Source of the DNA: Mogibacterium sp.
Lineage (GTDB): Bacteria; Bacillota; Clostridia; Peptostreptococcales; Anaerovoracaceae
DNA length: 47,695 nucleotides
Assembly: GCA_017432075.1 (NCBI GenBank)
Contig: JAFRJV010000050.1
Location: forward strand, 1-47,695
Direction: 5' to 3'
The number at the start of each line of letters is the position of its first letter. The stretch's first letter is position 1. This document shows positions 1-8,704 of this stretch, piece by piece. The notes below the pieces were generated by a model. The model saw only the letters and a list, made by a program, of their open reading frames with translations. It was not told where the DNA came from and did not search any database. Both the position numbers and the translations under genes were made by a program.

Positions 1-12
1 ATTTAGACCCAT
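1..12 (-). CDS. start of a gene running off the left edge (4 codons visible)
   Basis: On the minus strand an ATG at 10-12 begins the peptide M-G-L-N and runs off the window. A very strong ribosome binding site (AAGGAGGAGG) lies four to five bases upstream, which is why I call a real start. Nothing can be said about the product. It lies downstream of the glycyl radical activase terminator, so it probably has its own promoter in 20-130. Confidence 0.5.
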
Positions 13-104
13 TTTTCCTCCTCCTTGAATATCTTGCAGTTGGCAGACCGCATCGACATTCTAAGGTTTGGAGGATTTTTGGTCAAACGCATAGCGTTCA
101 CGGA

Positions 105-130
105 ACCCCGCGTCTAACGCGGGGTTTTCT
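105..130 (+). terminator. stem-loop with T tail, readable on the plus strand
   Basis: An 8-bp stem (ACCCCGCG / CGCGGGGT) with a TCTAA loop is followed by TTTTCT on the plus strand. The T tail is weak on the minus strand. There is no plus-strand gene upstream inside the window, so the orientation is uncertain. It may instead be a second hairpin of the minus-strand transcript. Confidence 0.45.
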
Positions 131-135
131 GCTTA

Positions 136-169
136 CAAAAACAGCGCCGGCTGCGTCAACGCGCCGGCG
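136..169 (-). terminator. intrinsic terminator after the glycyl radical activase gene
   Basis: A 7-bp GC-rich stem (CGCCGGC at 145-151 pairing with 163-169) lies directly after the activase stop codon. On the minus strand it is followed by CTGTTTTTG. A T run on the other side (170-174) makes it potentially bidirectional. It marks the probable 3' end of the BCAA / glycyl radical transcript. Confidence 0.7.
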
Positions 170-172
170 TTT

Positions 173-1093
173 TTATCTGTAATCAGCGATCTCCGGTCCC
201 TGAGCTGCCGCGACAGCGCGCAGCTTTTTCATTTCTTCTTTGTCCGGAGTATAGAATGCATCCTGTTCGAACGGCATCCCTATCGCCTCGTATTTGATCC
301 TGCCCAGAGAATGATACGGAAGAAGTTCCATTTTAGCTGCAGGCAGCACGTCATGCACATATGCTGCTGAAGCAGCTATGTTCTCCTCGCTGTTATTGAC
401 GCCGCCTATCACCGGTATCCGGATTACGGTCTCAGGTCTGCCCTGCCCGTCAGGATGTATAAGAGAGCCCAGCCGGGCTATGTTTCCCAGGATCCTTTCA
501 TTGCTGACACCGGTATATTTCCTGTGCACCTCAGGATCCATGTGCTTGAGATCCATGAAAATAAGATCCATTCTCTCGAGCGACGGTCTGACAAGATCGA
601 AGTCAAAGTATCCGCAGCTCTCAATATCGATGCTGATCCCCGAGTCGTAAAGCTCGCGTGATACATAGTCAAGGAACTCCGGCTGTGATGTCGCCTCTCC
701 GCCTGAGAAGGTTACTCCCCCTCCGCTGTAAGTGTAGAACAGTCTGTGTTTCATGACTTCTCTGATCACGTCATCGGCATCCATCAGCTTTACCATGCGC
801 ACTCTGGCTTCCTCCGGACACGCATCAGCACATGCGCCGCAGGCGATGCATTTTTCGCGTCCGGATACATTCATATCTATCCCTATGCCCTGCGGACATG
901 CAGCGGCACATGCACCGCAGCCGATGCATTTTCTTCCGTGCCATCCTATAAGAGCCTTCTGTTCGAAGCCCTCGGGATTTGAGCACCATCTGCAGCGGAG
1001 CGGGCATCCCGCAATGAATATATTCGTCCGTATCCCCTCTCCGTCATTTACCGAGAAAGGCTGGATCTGCATTATGAATCCTTTTATACCCAT
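173..1093 (-). CDS. glycyl radical enzyme activating protein (radical SAM)
   Basis: This radical SAM activase of the PFL-activase family (306 residues) would generate the glycyl radical on the neighbouring enzyme by S-adenosylmethionine cleavage. The CxxxCxxC motif for the radical SAM 4Fe-4S cluster is at C30-C34-C37, and the family signature NDGEGIRT is at about residues 16-23. A ferredoxin-like insert carries two more CxxCxxCxxxC clusters (C56-C66 and C82-C92), as in activases of non-PFL glycyl radical enzymes. SGGGVTFSGGE is the usual SAM-contact region. The first ATG is kept because KGFIMQIQ aligns with the family N terminus, although the internal ATG at 1072 has a better ribosome site (AAAGGA). 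It lies 43 bp after its partner, which strongly implies that pairing. Confidence 0.93.
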   Translation of the reverse strand: MGIKGFIMQIQPFSVNDGEGIRTNIFIAGCPLRCRWCSNPEGFEQKALIGWHGRKCIGCGACAAACPQGIGIDMNVSGREKCIACGACADACPEEARVRMVKLMDADDVIREVMKHRLFYTYSGGGVTFSGGEATSQPEFLDYVSRELYDSGISIDIESCGYFDFDLVRPSLERMDLIFMDLKHMDPEVHRKYTGVSNERILGNIARLGSLIHPDGQGRPETVIRIPVIGGVNNSEENIAASAAYVHDVLPAAKMELLPYHSLGRIKYEAIGMPFEQDAFYTPDKEEMKKLRAVAAAQGPEIADYR

Positions 1094-1105
1094 ACTTACA
1101 ATTAT

Positions 1106-1126
1106 GCCCGGCCGCTGAGGCCGGGC
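1106..1126. other. perfect stem-loop between glycyl radical enzyme and activase
   Basis: An 8-bp perfect stem (GCCCGGCC / GGCCGGGC) with a five-base GCTGA loop lies in the 43-bp gap. On the minus strand it is followed by ATAATTG, not a T run, so it is not a clean terminator. It could stabilise the upstream message or reduce activase expression relative to the enzyme. Confidence 0.5.
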
Positions 1127-1136
1127 TTATGTTTAA

Positions 1137-3509
1137 TCAGAATGCTTCGTGTGCGTTCCTTGCCATTATCGAATCCTGCATCTCTTTTGAGAGATTGGTA
1201 AACTGTGCACTGTATCCGGCGACCCTTACCAGCAGGCTGCGGTATTTTTCAGGATGAGCCTGGGCATCAGCAAGCACTTCATTGGATATAGTGTTGAACT
1301 GCACGTGGAACCCTCCTAAAGCGAAGTAGCTCTGCAGCATTGCTCCGAGGTTGGCTCTTCCGCGCTTTGTCGCGACGAGGTCGTGGTTCAGACGCAGGTT
1401 GAGCAAGGTTCCTCCGCTGTGGATATCGTGCTTCATTTTCGCGGCACTTCTCAGAGCTGCCAGGCAGGTGGATCTGTCGCTGCCGGTATATGGCGAAACG
1501 CCCTCATTTATAGGATCCTTTGCGTGTCTGCCTTCAGGGGTCGCGCCGAGGACCTTGCCGGTAGGCAGGTAATTGGAGATTCCCATGAACGCGGTAACGA
1601 AGTGGTTGCCGTAGAGGTCGTCATATTTAGTGACTTCATCATAGAAGAAGTCTGCGAGATCACGGGCTATGGAATCGACATAGTCGTCATCGTTGCCGTA
1701 CTTAGGGCATGCAAGCGCCAGCTCTCTGAGCTGCTCATAGCCCTCCCAGTTACTGTCAAGCGCATCTATGAGTTCTGCCATCGTAGTCACGCCCTCTTCA
1801 AAGACGAGCTTCCTGATGACGGCGAGCGAGTTCGCGGTCACAGACAGTCCAACACCGGTAAATACAGGTCCGATGTTGTACTTTGCTCCGCCGTCAACGA
1901 GGTCGCGGCCGTTCTTCATGCAATACTCATTGCAGGCCGACATGAAAGGTCTGTGACCTATCTCTTTATGTATCTCCTGTGCGGTCACCAAGCTGATCAC
2001 GCCATGGCGCACAAGATACCTGAACTGCTTCTTCCAGGCCTCGAGGATCTCATCCATCGAGGCAAATGTCTTCGGGTCCTTCTCTTCGAGCGAGACCTGC
2101 TCTCCCGACAGACGGCTTCTTCCCTGATTCAGCGCAAACTCGAGAGCCGCAGCGAAGCTTATGCTTGCAGCAGATGTCCACTCAAATGTCTTGCGCGAAT
2201 GAGGAACTACACAGCCGCAGTTGTTCCAGTCTCTTGCATCCTCAGGTCTGTATCCTAGGTTGGAAAGCATCTGATAGCCTGTCCTGTCGCCGTGTATGGC
2301 AGGAAATCCGCATCCCGTTGAAACGAGTTCAGTGACCGCCTCCATGAATTCAGGCGGGCAGTCAGGGTGGATCCTGCAGCTCAGAGTAGGCTGGTGGGTC
2401 ATGCATTCCCTTGTTGCCTGAATTGCCATGTATGAGATCGTATTGGTGGCGTCTGTCCCGTCGACTTTTGTGCCGCCTATAGTGAGGTTTTCAAAATTCG
2501 TGTATCCGGCAAAGAAACTTGCTGTGTTCTTGGATATGGTCCATGCCCACTCGCTGTACTTGAGCCACAGGCACTCGACGAGTTCGAGTGCGCTGTCGTA
2601 ATCAATGATGCCGGCCTCCTCATCAGCCTTGTAGTACGGATACATGTACTGATCGAATCTGCCGGGGTTCCATGCCAGAGGATTCTCCGCTATGATACCG
2701 CCAAGCTGTACGAACCATACGAACTGTATCGCTTCCCTGAATGTCTTAGGAGGCTGTTCAGGTATGCGTGAACACACATCGGCGATCTCTTCGAGCTCTT
2801 TCTTTCTGGCCGGGTCGGTCTCAGCCTCAGCCATCTCTGCAGCCTTCTCGCTGTAGCGTCTGCCCAGAGTTATCATTCCGTCCGCGATCAGCACCATGGA
2901 CTTATAGAAGTCGATCTTCGCTTTCTCCGCAGGGATCGCTTCATCGAGTTCAGCCATGTAAGCTTCGGCCTCGGCCCGTATGCCGCCGTAACCCTTAGGC
3001 AGCAGCACATCAGCGTAATCGGCGGAGATCTCCCCTATGCCGTTACGCCACTTGGAATCGGTATCGAGAAAGCCCGTATCTACACCGATCTTTTTTGTCG
3101 CCTCAGAAGTTCTGGCAAGGAACGCCTCCTCGACAGACTTGCCTTCCCAGTAAGGAAAGATATTCCCCCTTATGAACGCGGTCTGCTCCGGAGTTACATC
3201 ATAAGGATCCTGTCCCCTTTCAGGGAAGGTGTCGATCTCATCGTTGATCCAGAGCCAGCCGAATTCAGGCGTAAGTATCGCACACTTTCTGAACTCACCG
3301 CTGGAACCCACAACGAGTTCGCCCTCCCAGATATTGACAGAGAGCTCACAGCATGTGTCGTAAAAAGCCTGTGCGGTGCGGATCAGATGAGGCTGACCTT
3401 CCGTGCGCTGAAAAGACTTTGTCCAGCTCCACGCACGCTCATACGAGATGTGCGGCTTTGTGTTTACGTAGTTTTCTCTTATCTTTTCTACTCTTTTTGT
3501 GATCGCCAT
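1137..3509 (-). CDS. glycyl radical enzyme of unknown substrate
   Basis: This is a 790-residue member of the pyruvate formate-lyase / glycyl radical superfamily. The glycyl radical motif RVAGYSAQF is near the C terminus, with the radical Gly at 765. The thiyl cysteine is in NNCGCVVPH (Cys433, with another Cys at 431). Dehydratases and lyases of the family normally have GCVE, and arylacetate decarboxylases have Cys-x-Glu. Here Val replaces that Glu, and the tandem Cys-Cys of true PFL is absent, so the substrate cannot be assigned. No small subunit like that of 4-hydroxyphenylacetate decarboxylase is present. The gene starts 29 bp after ilvE and probably shares the BCAA transcript. Acting on a BCAA-related acid or an amino-acid-derived aryl acid is inference only. 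Confidence 0.9.
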   Translation of the reverse strand: MAITKRVEKIRENYVNTKPHISYERAWSWTKSFQRTEGQPHLIRTAQAFYDTCCELSVNIWEGELVVGSSGEFRKCAILTPEFGWLWINDEIDTFPERGQDPYDVTPEQTAFIRGNIFPYWEGKSVEEAFLARTSEATKKIGVDTGFLDTDSKWRNGIGEISADYADVLLPKGYGGIRAEAEAYMAELDEAIPAEKAKIDFYKSMVLIADGMITLGRRYSEKAAEMAEAETDPARKKELEEIADVCSRIPEQPPKTFREAIQFVWFVQLGGIIAENPLAWNPGRFDQYMYPYYKADEEAGIIDYDSALELVECLWLKYSEWAWTISKNTASFFAGYTNFENLTIGGTKVDGTDATNTISYMAIQATRECMTHQPTLSCRIHPDCPPEFMEAVTELVSTGCGFPAIHGDRTGYQMLSNLGYRPEDARDWNNCGCVVPHSRKTFEWTSAASISFAAALEFALNQGRSRLSGEQVSLEEKDPKTFASMDEILEAWKKQFRYLVRHGVISLVTAQEIHKEIGHRPFMSACNEYCMKNGRDLVDGGAKYNIGPVFTGVGLSVTANSLAVIRKLVFEEGVTTMAELIDALDSNWEGYEQLRELALACPKYGNDDDYVDSIARDLADFFYDEVTKYDDLYGNHFVTAFMGISNYLPTGKVLGATPEGRHAKDPINEGVSPYTGSDRSTCLAALRSAAKMKHDIHSGGTLLNLRLNHDLVATKRGRANLGAMLQSYFALGGFHVQFNTISNEVLADAQAHPEKYRSLLVRVAGYSAQFTNLSKEMQDSIMARNAHEAF

Positions 3510-3538
3510 CTTATAGTCCCATTCTGTTAATGCAACAC

Positions 3539-4618
3539 TTACAGTGTAACGACCCAGTCTCCCATAACGTCAGGAGCGGTTCCTGTCTGCATTCCGTAAA
3601 GTGTATCGTAGAGTTTCTGGCTGAGCTCTCCTACCTTTTCACCGTTGATCGGGTAGTTTTCTCCTCTGTATCTCAGGAGTCCGATAGGCGATACTACGCA
3701 TGCTGTTCCTGTAGCCCATGCTTCAGTCAGCGAACCGTCTGCGGCAGCCTTGAGGAGGTCGTCGATCTCAAGACGCTTTTCCTCTACCTCTACGCCCCAC
3801 TTTCTCATAAGTCTGATCGCGCTGTCACGTGTGACGCCAGGGAGGATAGAACCGGTCAGTGACGATGTGTATACTGTGCCGTTGATCTTGAAGAAAGCAT
3901 TGGATGTGCCCACTTCTTCAACATATCTGTGCTCTTTTGCGTCGAGCCAGAGAACTTCCTCACAGCCCTGCTTCTTTGCTTCTGTAGCTGCAATCATTCC
4001 GCATGAATAGTTGCCGCCGCACTTAGCGAAACCCGTACCGCCGACTGCAGCGCGGATGTACTCTTCCTCTACCCAGATGCGGCTTCCGTGGAGTTCCTTA
4101 TCGTTGCCTTCATAATAAGCAGCAACAGGACTCAGTATGATGATGAACCAGTATTTCGAGGCAGGATGGACTGCCATGGAAGGTTCCGGCGAGATGATGA
4201 ACGGTCTGATGTAAAGCGATGTGCCCTGTACGTCAGGTACCCAGTCTCTGTCTGCATCAACGATGGCCTTTACAGCCTCAATGAACAGATCCTCGTCGAT
4301 CCTAGGGATGCACAGACGGTCGTTGCTGTTCTGCAGACGCTTTGCGTTCATATCAGGGCGGAACAGATTGATGCCGCCTTCCGGATTCTTATATGCCTTC
4401 ATGCCCTCGAATGTCATCTGGGCATAGTGCAGTGTGCATGCTGCAGGATCGATCGAGAGCGGTCCGTAAGGAACGATGCGTCCGTCGTGCCAGCCCTGTC
4501 CCTCATCATAGTCCATAAGGAACATGTGGTCAGTGTAGTACTTGCCGAATCCGAGCGCTGTCTGGTCCGGTTTTTCCTTAGGTGTTGTAGTTCTTGTTAC
4601 CTTGAAATCATATCCCAT
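3539..4618 (-). CDS. ilvE: branched-chain amino acid aminotransferase
   Basis: This fold-type IV PLP aminotransferase (359 residues) interconverts Val, Leu and Ile with their 2-oxo acids, the last step of the pathway encoded upstream. The PLP lysine is probably K199 in GFAKCGGNY, and the family segments RPFIISP and EVGTSNAFF are present. The length fits the longer BCAT2-like type (about 350-360), not the roughly 310-residue E. coli type. The ATG is preceded by AGGAGG eight bases upstream. It follows ilvA by 18 bp. Confidence 0.95.
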   Translation of the reverse strand: MGYDFKVTRTTTPKEKPDQTALGFGKYYTDHMFLMDYDEGQGWHDGRIVPYGPLSIDPAACTLHYAQMTFEGMKAYKNPEGGINLFRPDMNAKRLQNSNDRLCIPRIDEDLFIEAVKAIVDADRDWVPDVQGTSLYIRPFIISPEPSMAVHPASKYWFIIILSPVAAYYEGNDKELHGSRIWVEEEYIRAAVGGTGFAKCGGNYSCGMIAATEAKKQGCEEVLWLDAKEHRYVEEVGTSNAFFKINGTVYTSSLTGSILPGVTRDSAIRLMRKWGVEVEEKRLEIDDLLKAAADGSLTEAWATGTACVVSPIGLLRYRGENYPINGEKVGELSQKLYDTLYGMQTGTAPDVMGDWVVTL

Positions 4619-4636
4619 CTCTATATCCTCCTGAAA

Positions 4637-5845
4637 TCAGATCAATTTGAATCCTTTATCTGTAAGTGTCTGACGGACTTCTTCCAGCTGCTCGAAGTCC
4701 CTCGTCTCTATCTCGAGTGTGAGCACGCAGCTCGTGACTGCCGTATCCGGATCGGAATGTCCGTAATGGACTCCCGTCACGTTGGCTCCGCATCCCGCGA
4801 TGATAGTCGCGACATCTACGAGCTGTCCCGGCTTGTCCTCCAGTGCGATCTGAAGGGTGGCGTTGCGGCCGCTCGTTACCAGACCTCTGGTAATTACTCT
4901 AGAGAGAATGTTTACATCTATGTTTCCTCCCGACACAAGGCAAACCACCTTTTTGCCCTCTACCGGGATCTTTCCGAACATCATTGCCGCAACGGATACC
5001 GCACCCGCTCCTTCAGCGATGAGCTTCTGCTTCTCTATCAGCGACAGTATGGCAGCTGCTATTTCGTCTTCAGTGACGGTGACCACATCATCGACATACT
5101 TCTTTATGAGAGAGAAGGTCAGATCTCCCGGATGTTTTACCGCGATACCGTCCGCGAACGTGCTTACGGTGCTGAGTGTGACCTGCTCGTCATACTTCAG
5201 GCTGTCCGCCATGCTTGCAGCTTCCTTTGCCTGTACGCCGTATATTTTCACATTTGGTTTGAGCTTCTTTACAGCGTAAGCGACACCCGAGATAAGTCCA
5301 CCGCCGCCGACAGGTACTACTATTACATCCACATCAGGCAGCTGATCAAGTATTTCGAGTCCGATCGTCCCCTGACCTGCGATGACATCCGGGTCATCGA
5401 AAGGATGAATGAATGTTGCCCCGGTCTCTTCCTGAAGCTTGCATGCGTAAGTATACGCATCATCATACGTACCCTTTACCAGGCGCACTTCTGCACCGAG
5501 AGCCTTTGTAGCTTCGACCTTGCTTATAGGCGCTCCGTCAGGCATGCAAATAATGCTTTTTGCACCTCTGTGTGTTGATGCCAGAGCTACGCCCTGAGCA
5601 TGGTTGCCGGCACTGCATGCGACGATGCCCGCTGCCTGTTCTTCCTCACTGAGCTTGCTTATCTTGAAATACGCTCCTCTCAGCTTGAAACTTCCGGTCA
5701 CCTGAAGGTTCTCGGTCTTCAGATACACCTCGTTGCCGTTGCTGAAGTGAGGTGAATATATTAAGTCAGTCTTTCTGGCTACATCCTTAAGAGCGAATGA
5801 TGCCTGATATACTCTGTCAAGTGATAACCCTTTTTTTGATCCCAT
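4637..5845 (-). CDS. ilvA: threonine ammonia-lyase with one C-terminal ACT domain
   Basis: This PLP enzyme deaminates threonine to 2-oxobutanoate, the entry to isoleucine. The PLP lysine is K54 in GSFKLRGA, and the phosphate-binding Gly loop is VPVGGGGLISG. At 402 residues it carries a single ACT domain (about 328-402), like many clostridial enzymes, not the long two-domain E. coli IlvA. Its place in the ilv operon argues for a biosynthetic role, but the domain plan also fits catabolic TdcB relatives, so feedback by isoleucine cannot be assumed. Ribosome site GGAGA lies seven bases before the ATG. Confidence 0.93.
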   Translation of the reverse strand: MGSKKGLSLDRVYQASFALKDVARKTDLIYSPHFSNGNEVYLKTENLQVTGSFKLRGAYFKISKLSEEEQAAGIVACSAGNHAQGVALASTHRGAKSIICMPDGAPISKVEATKALGAEVRLVKGTYDDAYTYACKLQEETGATFIHPFDDPDVIAGQGTIGLEILDQLPDVDVIVVPVGGGGLISGVAYAVKKLKPNVKIYGVQAKEAASMADSLKYDEQVTLSTVSTFADGIAVKHPGDLTFSLIKKYVDDVVTVTEDEIAAAILSLIEKQKLIAEGAGAVSVAAMMFGKIPVEGKKVVCLVSGGNIDVNILSRVITRGLVTSGRNATLQIALEDKPGQLVDVATIIAGCGANVTGVHYGHSDPDTAVTSCVLTLEIETRDFEQLEEVRQTLTDKGFKLI

Positions 5846-5870
5846 ATAACTTCTCCATTTACCTGATTGT

Positions 5871-7112
5871 TTATTGTTTTTCTGTACCGGCGAGCCATGT
5901 GATAAGCTGGCTCGCCGTTCTGCCGGACATTCCGCCGTGGCGGAGCTCCCATTTGCGGGCAGCGTCTTCGAGTTCCTGCCCGCTGAGCTCTATGCCTTTC
6001 CTGGCCGCCAGTGACCTGACGATCTCAAGGTATTCGCGCGGTCCCGGCTTAGGATAAAAGATCGTAACACCGAATCTGCTTGCCAGAGACAGCTTTTCTT
6101 CCATGGTATCCGATCTGTGTACATCTTCGTTATATTCCATGTCACTGCGGTCGCCCCATGTCTCGCGGATAAGGTGGCGGCGGTTTGAAGTGGCATAGAT
6201 AAGGACTTTGTCGGAACGCGTCTCCAGGGCGCCCTCCAGCATCGCCTTGAGTTCCTTGTAATCGCTCTCATCCTCTTCAAATGACAGATCGTCAAGGAAC
6301 AGTATGAACCTGTAGTTGCGTTTCTTGATCTCTGACAGTATCTGCGGGAGTCTGCCTCTGTCCGGTTTTGATACTTCTATCAGCCTGAGGCCTCTGTCCG
6401 AGTATTCATGCATCAGGGCATGTATACTGGTCGACTTACCGGTCCCGCTGTCACCGTAGAGCAGCACATTGTTTGCGTAGCTTCCGCTCACGAATGCTTC
6501 CGTGTTGTCCTTCAGTATCTTTTTCTGCGATTCATATCCTACCAGATCATCAAACGTAACATCAGCGCTGTCAGTTACAGGCACAAGCTTCAGTTCTCCG
6601 CCAGCAGCTGCTGAAGGATCCACCCTGAATGCCTTGTATAACCCGTACATGCCGGATCCGTATCTGAAATAATGATCTGTCAGTATGTGTGTAAAGGCTT
6701 TTACATCCTCTGCAGAGGCAAGTCTGTGGCTCAGATCTCTGATACGGCGTCCGGCTTCAGTGATGCACTCACCGTCATAAGGTGCCTTGTAGTCAAGCAT
6801 CATCGTCAGCACTTTTTCGTCCTCGTCAAAGTCTTCATTGCCTGCCTTGAAAAGCTCCATGAATATGCCCAGATCGCGCTCTGCAAGCAGCATGAGCGTT
6901 GAATCCGGAAGCACCCTGCAGCGCTCACATGCCATGGTGAAGGCGTTGTCATGCATAATAAGGATATATGTGAGCCACTGCTGCCATACATTACCCGAAA
7001 GTCCGAACTCTGTCGCAAAGGCAGCCAGCTTTCCGGCAAGCGCTGAGGCAGAGCCTGTTACGCGTTCATCCCAGTCTGTATAAAACAGAAAATCGTTCTT
7101 TTTTGTCTTCAT
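5871..7112 (-). CDS. DUF815-family AAA ATPase
   Basis: This is a 413-residue ATPase of the DUF815 family. The Walker A motif is GDSGTGKS, the Walker B is FILFLDDLSFEE, and YATSNRRH is a sensor-like segment. The N-terminal 190 residues are helical and unassigned. It is usually annotated only as an ATP-binding protein, and its role is unknown. It sits inside the BCAA operon between leuB and ilvA: its ATG directly abuts the leuB stop (TAAATG), so translation is probably coupled. No metabolic reason for this position is evident. It may be a passenger gene or a regulator of pathway enzymes. Confidence 0.85.
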   Translation of the reverse strand: MKTKKNDFLFYTDWDERVTGSASALAGKLAAFATEFGLSGNVWQQWLTYILIMHDNAFTMACERCRVLPDSTLMLLAERDLGIFMELFKAGNEDFDEDEKVLTMMLDYKAPYDGECITEAGRRIRDLSHRLASAEDVKAFTHILTDHYFRYGSGMYGLYKAFRVDPSAAAGGELKLVPVTDSADVTFDDLVGYESQKKILKDNTEAFVSGSYANNVLLYGDSGTGKSTSIHALMHEYSDRGLRLIEVSKPDRGRLPQILSEIKKRNYRFILFLDDLSFEEDESDYKELKAMLEGALETRSDKVLIYATSNRRHLIRETWGDRSDMEYNEDVHRSDTMEEKLSLASRFGVTIFYPKPGPREYLEIVRSLAARKGIELSGQELEDAARKWELRHGGMSGRTASQLITWLAGTEKQ

Positions 7113-8192
7113 TTATTGTCTGCCCAGTCTGTCGAGTATAGCGGCTTTCATCTCACTGCCTTTGACCCAGTCTTCCTGTCCCGGAGCCTTTATATCCGCT
7201 GTGCGGAGTCCGTCAGCGAGTACATCGGCTACGGCTTTTTCTATGGCGTCGGCTTCCTCCGAAAGATCGAAAGAATACCTCAGCATCATCGCTGCAGACA
7301 GTATCGTCGCAATTGGGTTTGCTATGTCTTTGCCGGCAATATCCGGAGCCGAGCCGTGGATAGGCTCATACAGGCCTCGTGATGAGTCGCCGAGTGACGC
7401 CGATGCAAGCAGCCCTATTGAGCCTGTGACCTGTGACGCTTCGTCCGAAAGTATATCACCGAACATGTTTGATGTTACGAGAACATCAAAGAAAGACGGG
7501 GCTCGGATGATCTGCATTGCCGCATTATCTACGTACATGTCGTCGAGTTTTACATCTGGATATTCCGACGCTCCGAGTCTGTGAACGGTTTCGCGCCACA
7601 GTCTTGAAGTCTCGAGCACGTTCGCCTTGTCTACGCTGGTCACATGTCCTCTGCGCTTTCTTGCGGTCTCAAAGGCGCGCCTTGCGACCCTTTCTATCTC
7701 CATGACGCTGTACGCTTCTGTATCGTAAGCAGCATCGCCCGCTTCATTCCTGCCGCGGTCTCCAAAATATATGCCGCCTGTAAGCTCACGAACTATCATG
7801 AGGTCAAATCCTTTTGCAGCAATGTCGGGTCTCAGAACGCAGGCCTCCGCAAGCGCAGGCTGTATCGAAGCAGGCCTCAGATTTGTATAGAGGCCGAGCT
7901 CCTTGCGCAGACCAAGCAGAGCCTTCTCAGGTCTCATGTGATTAGGCACAGCATCCCACTTCGGTCCGCCAACCGCTCCAAGCAGCACGCTGTCCGAAGC
8001 CAGGCATCCGTCTATGGTCTCCTGTGGCAGCGGTACTCCGTATTCATCAAGAGCGCAGCCACCTGCCAGATATTCAGTAAACTCGAATTCGCAGCCGAAC
8101 CGTTTTTCTATTGTCTTCAGGACTTCAACAGCAGCCCCGATTATTTCCGGGCCGATTCCGTCGCCCGGTACTAAAGCAATTTTAAAAGCCAT
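7113..8192 (-). CDS. leuB: 3-isopropylmalate dehydrogenase
   Basis: This enzyme oxidatively decarboxylates 3-isopropylmalate to 2-oxoisocaproate with NAD in leucine synthesis. The N-terminal PGDGIGPE, the substrate-loop arginines ([22 protein letters not shown]), the [14 protein letters not shown] signature and the metal-binding DMYVDNAAM and SDEASQ segments are all present. I chose the ATG at 8192 ([12 protein letters not shown]), the normal N terminus of the family. A GTG seven codons upstream (8213) would give a 4-bp overlap with leuD and is a possible alternative. Both starts have weak ribosome sites. Confidence 0.94.
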   Translation of the reverse strand: MAFKIALVPGDGIGPEIIGAAVEVLKTIEKRFGCEFEFTEYLAGGCALDEYGVPLPQETIDGCLASDSVLLGAVGGPKWDAVPNHMRPEKALLGLRKELGLYTNLRPASIQPALAEACVLRPDIAAKGFDLMIVRELTGGIYFGDRGRNEAGDAAYDTEAYSVMEIERVARRAFETARKRRGHVTSVDKANVLETSRLWRETVHRLGASEYPDVKLDDMYVDNAAMQIIRAPSFFDVLVTSNMFGDILSDEASQVTGSIGLLASASLGDSSRGLYEPIHGSAPDIAGKDIANPIATILSAAMMLRYSFDLSEEADAIEKAVADVLADGLRTADIKAPGQEDWVKGSEMKAAILDRLGRQ

Positions 8193-8209
8193 ATCTTTAT
8201 TCTCTCTAG

Positions 8210-8692
8210 TCACTGTTTGTTTTTCAGATAAGAAAGCAGTCCGCCATTTTCAATGATCTGCTCTATAAACGGCGGGAACGGTTTTGCCTGGAAGCTTTCA
8301 CCTGTAGTCTCATCGATGATGACTCCCGTCTTTGTGTCTACGCTCACGATATCACCGGCGTTGATCGCCGCGCTCGCTTCAGGGCATTCCAGTATAGGGA
8401 ATCCTATATTGATTGAATTGCGGTAGAATATGCGCGCGAAGCTGGCAGCTATAACGCATGATACGCCGCTCGCCTGTATCGCGATCGGAGCGTGTTCTCT
8501 GGATGATCCGCAGCCGAAGTTCCAGCCGCCTACCATTATGTCGCCGGCGTGTACATCTTTGGCAAAGCTCTCGTCTATGTCGACCATGCAGTGGCTTGCC
8601 AGCGCTGCCGGATCCGGATCGTTCAGATATCTTGCAGGGATGATGACATCAGTATCGATGTGATCTCCGTATTTCCATACTTTTCCTCTCAT
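8210..8692 (-). CDS. leuD: 3-isopropylmalate dehydratase small subunit
   Basis: This is the swivelling small subunit (160 residues) of isopropylmalate isomerase. The substrate-recognition loop is [12 protein letters not shown], and YLNDPDP and [11 protein letters not shown] are family segments. The short length matches the LeuD/HacB type found with the 419-residue large subunit immediately upstream (12-bp gap). Confidence 0.95.
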   Translation of the reverse strand: MRGKVWKYGDHIDTDVIIPARYLNDPDPAALASHCMVDIDESFAKDVHAGDIMVGGWNFGCGSSREHAPIAIQASGVSCVIAASFARIFYRNSINIGFPILECPEASAAINAGDIVSVDTKTGVIIDETTGESFQAKPFPPFIEQIIENGGLLSYLKNKQ

Positions 8693-8704
8693 GATGTCCC
8701 CTCC

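Noticed and set aside
1383-2258. A 291-codon plus-strand open frame inside the glycyl radical enzyme gene
   Set aside because: Opposite strand of a fully conserved enzyme, no ribosome site and no recognisable domain.
4088-5578. A 496-codon plus-strand open frame antisense to ilvE and ilvA
   Set aside because: It lies fully opposite two well-supported genes, has no ribosome site, and the translation is rich in Arg, Cys, His and Tyr, as expected for an antisense shadow.
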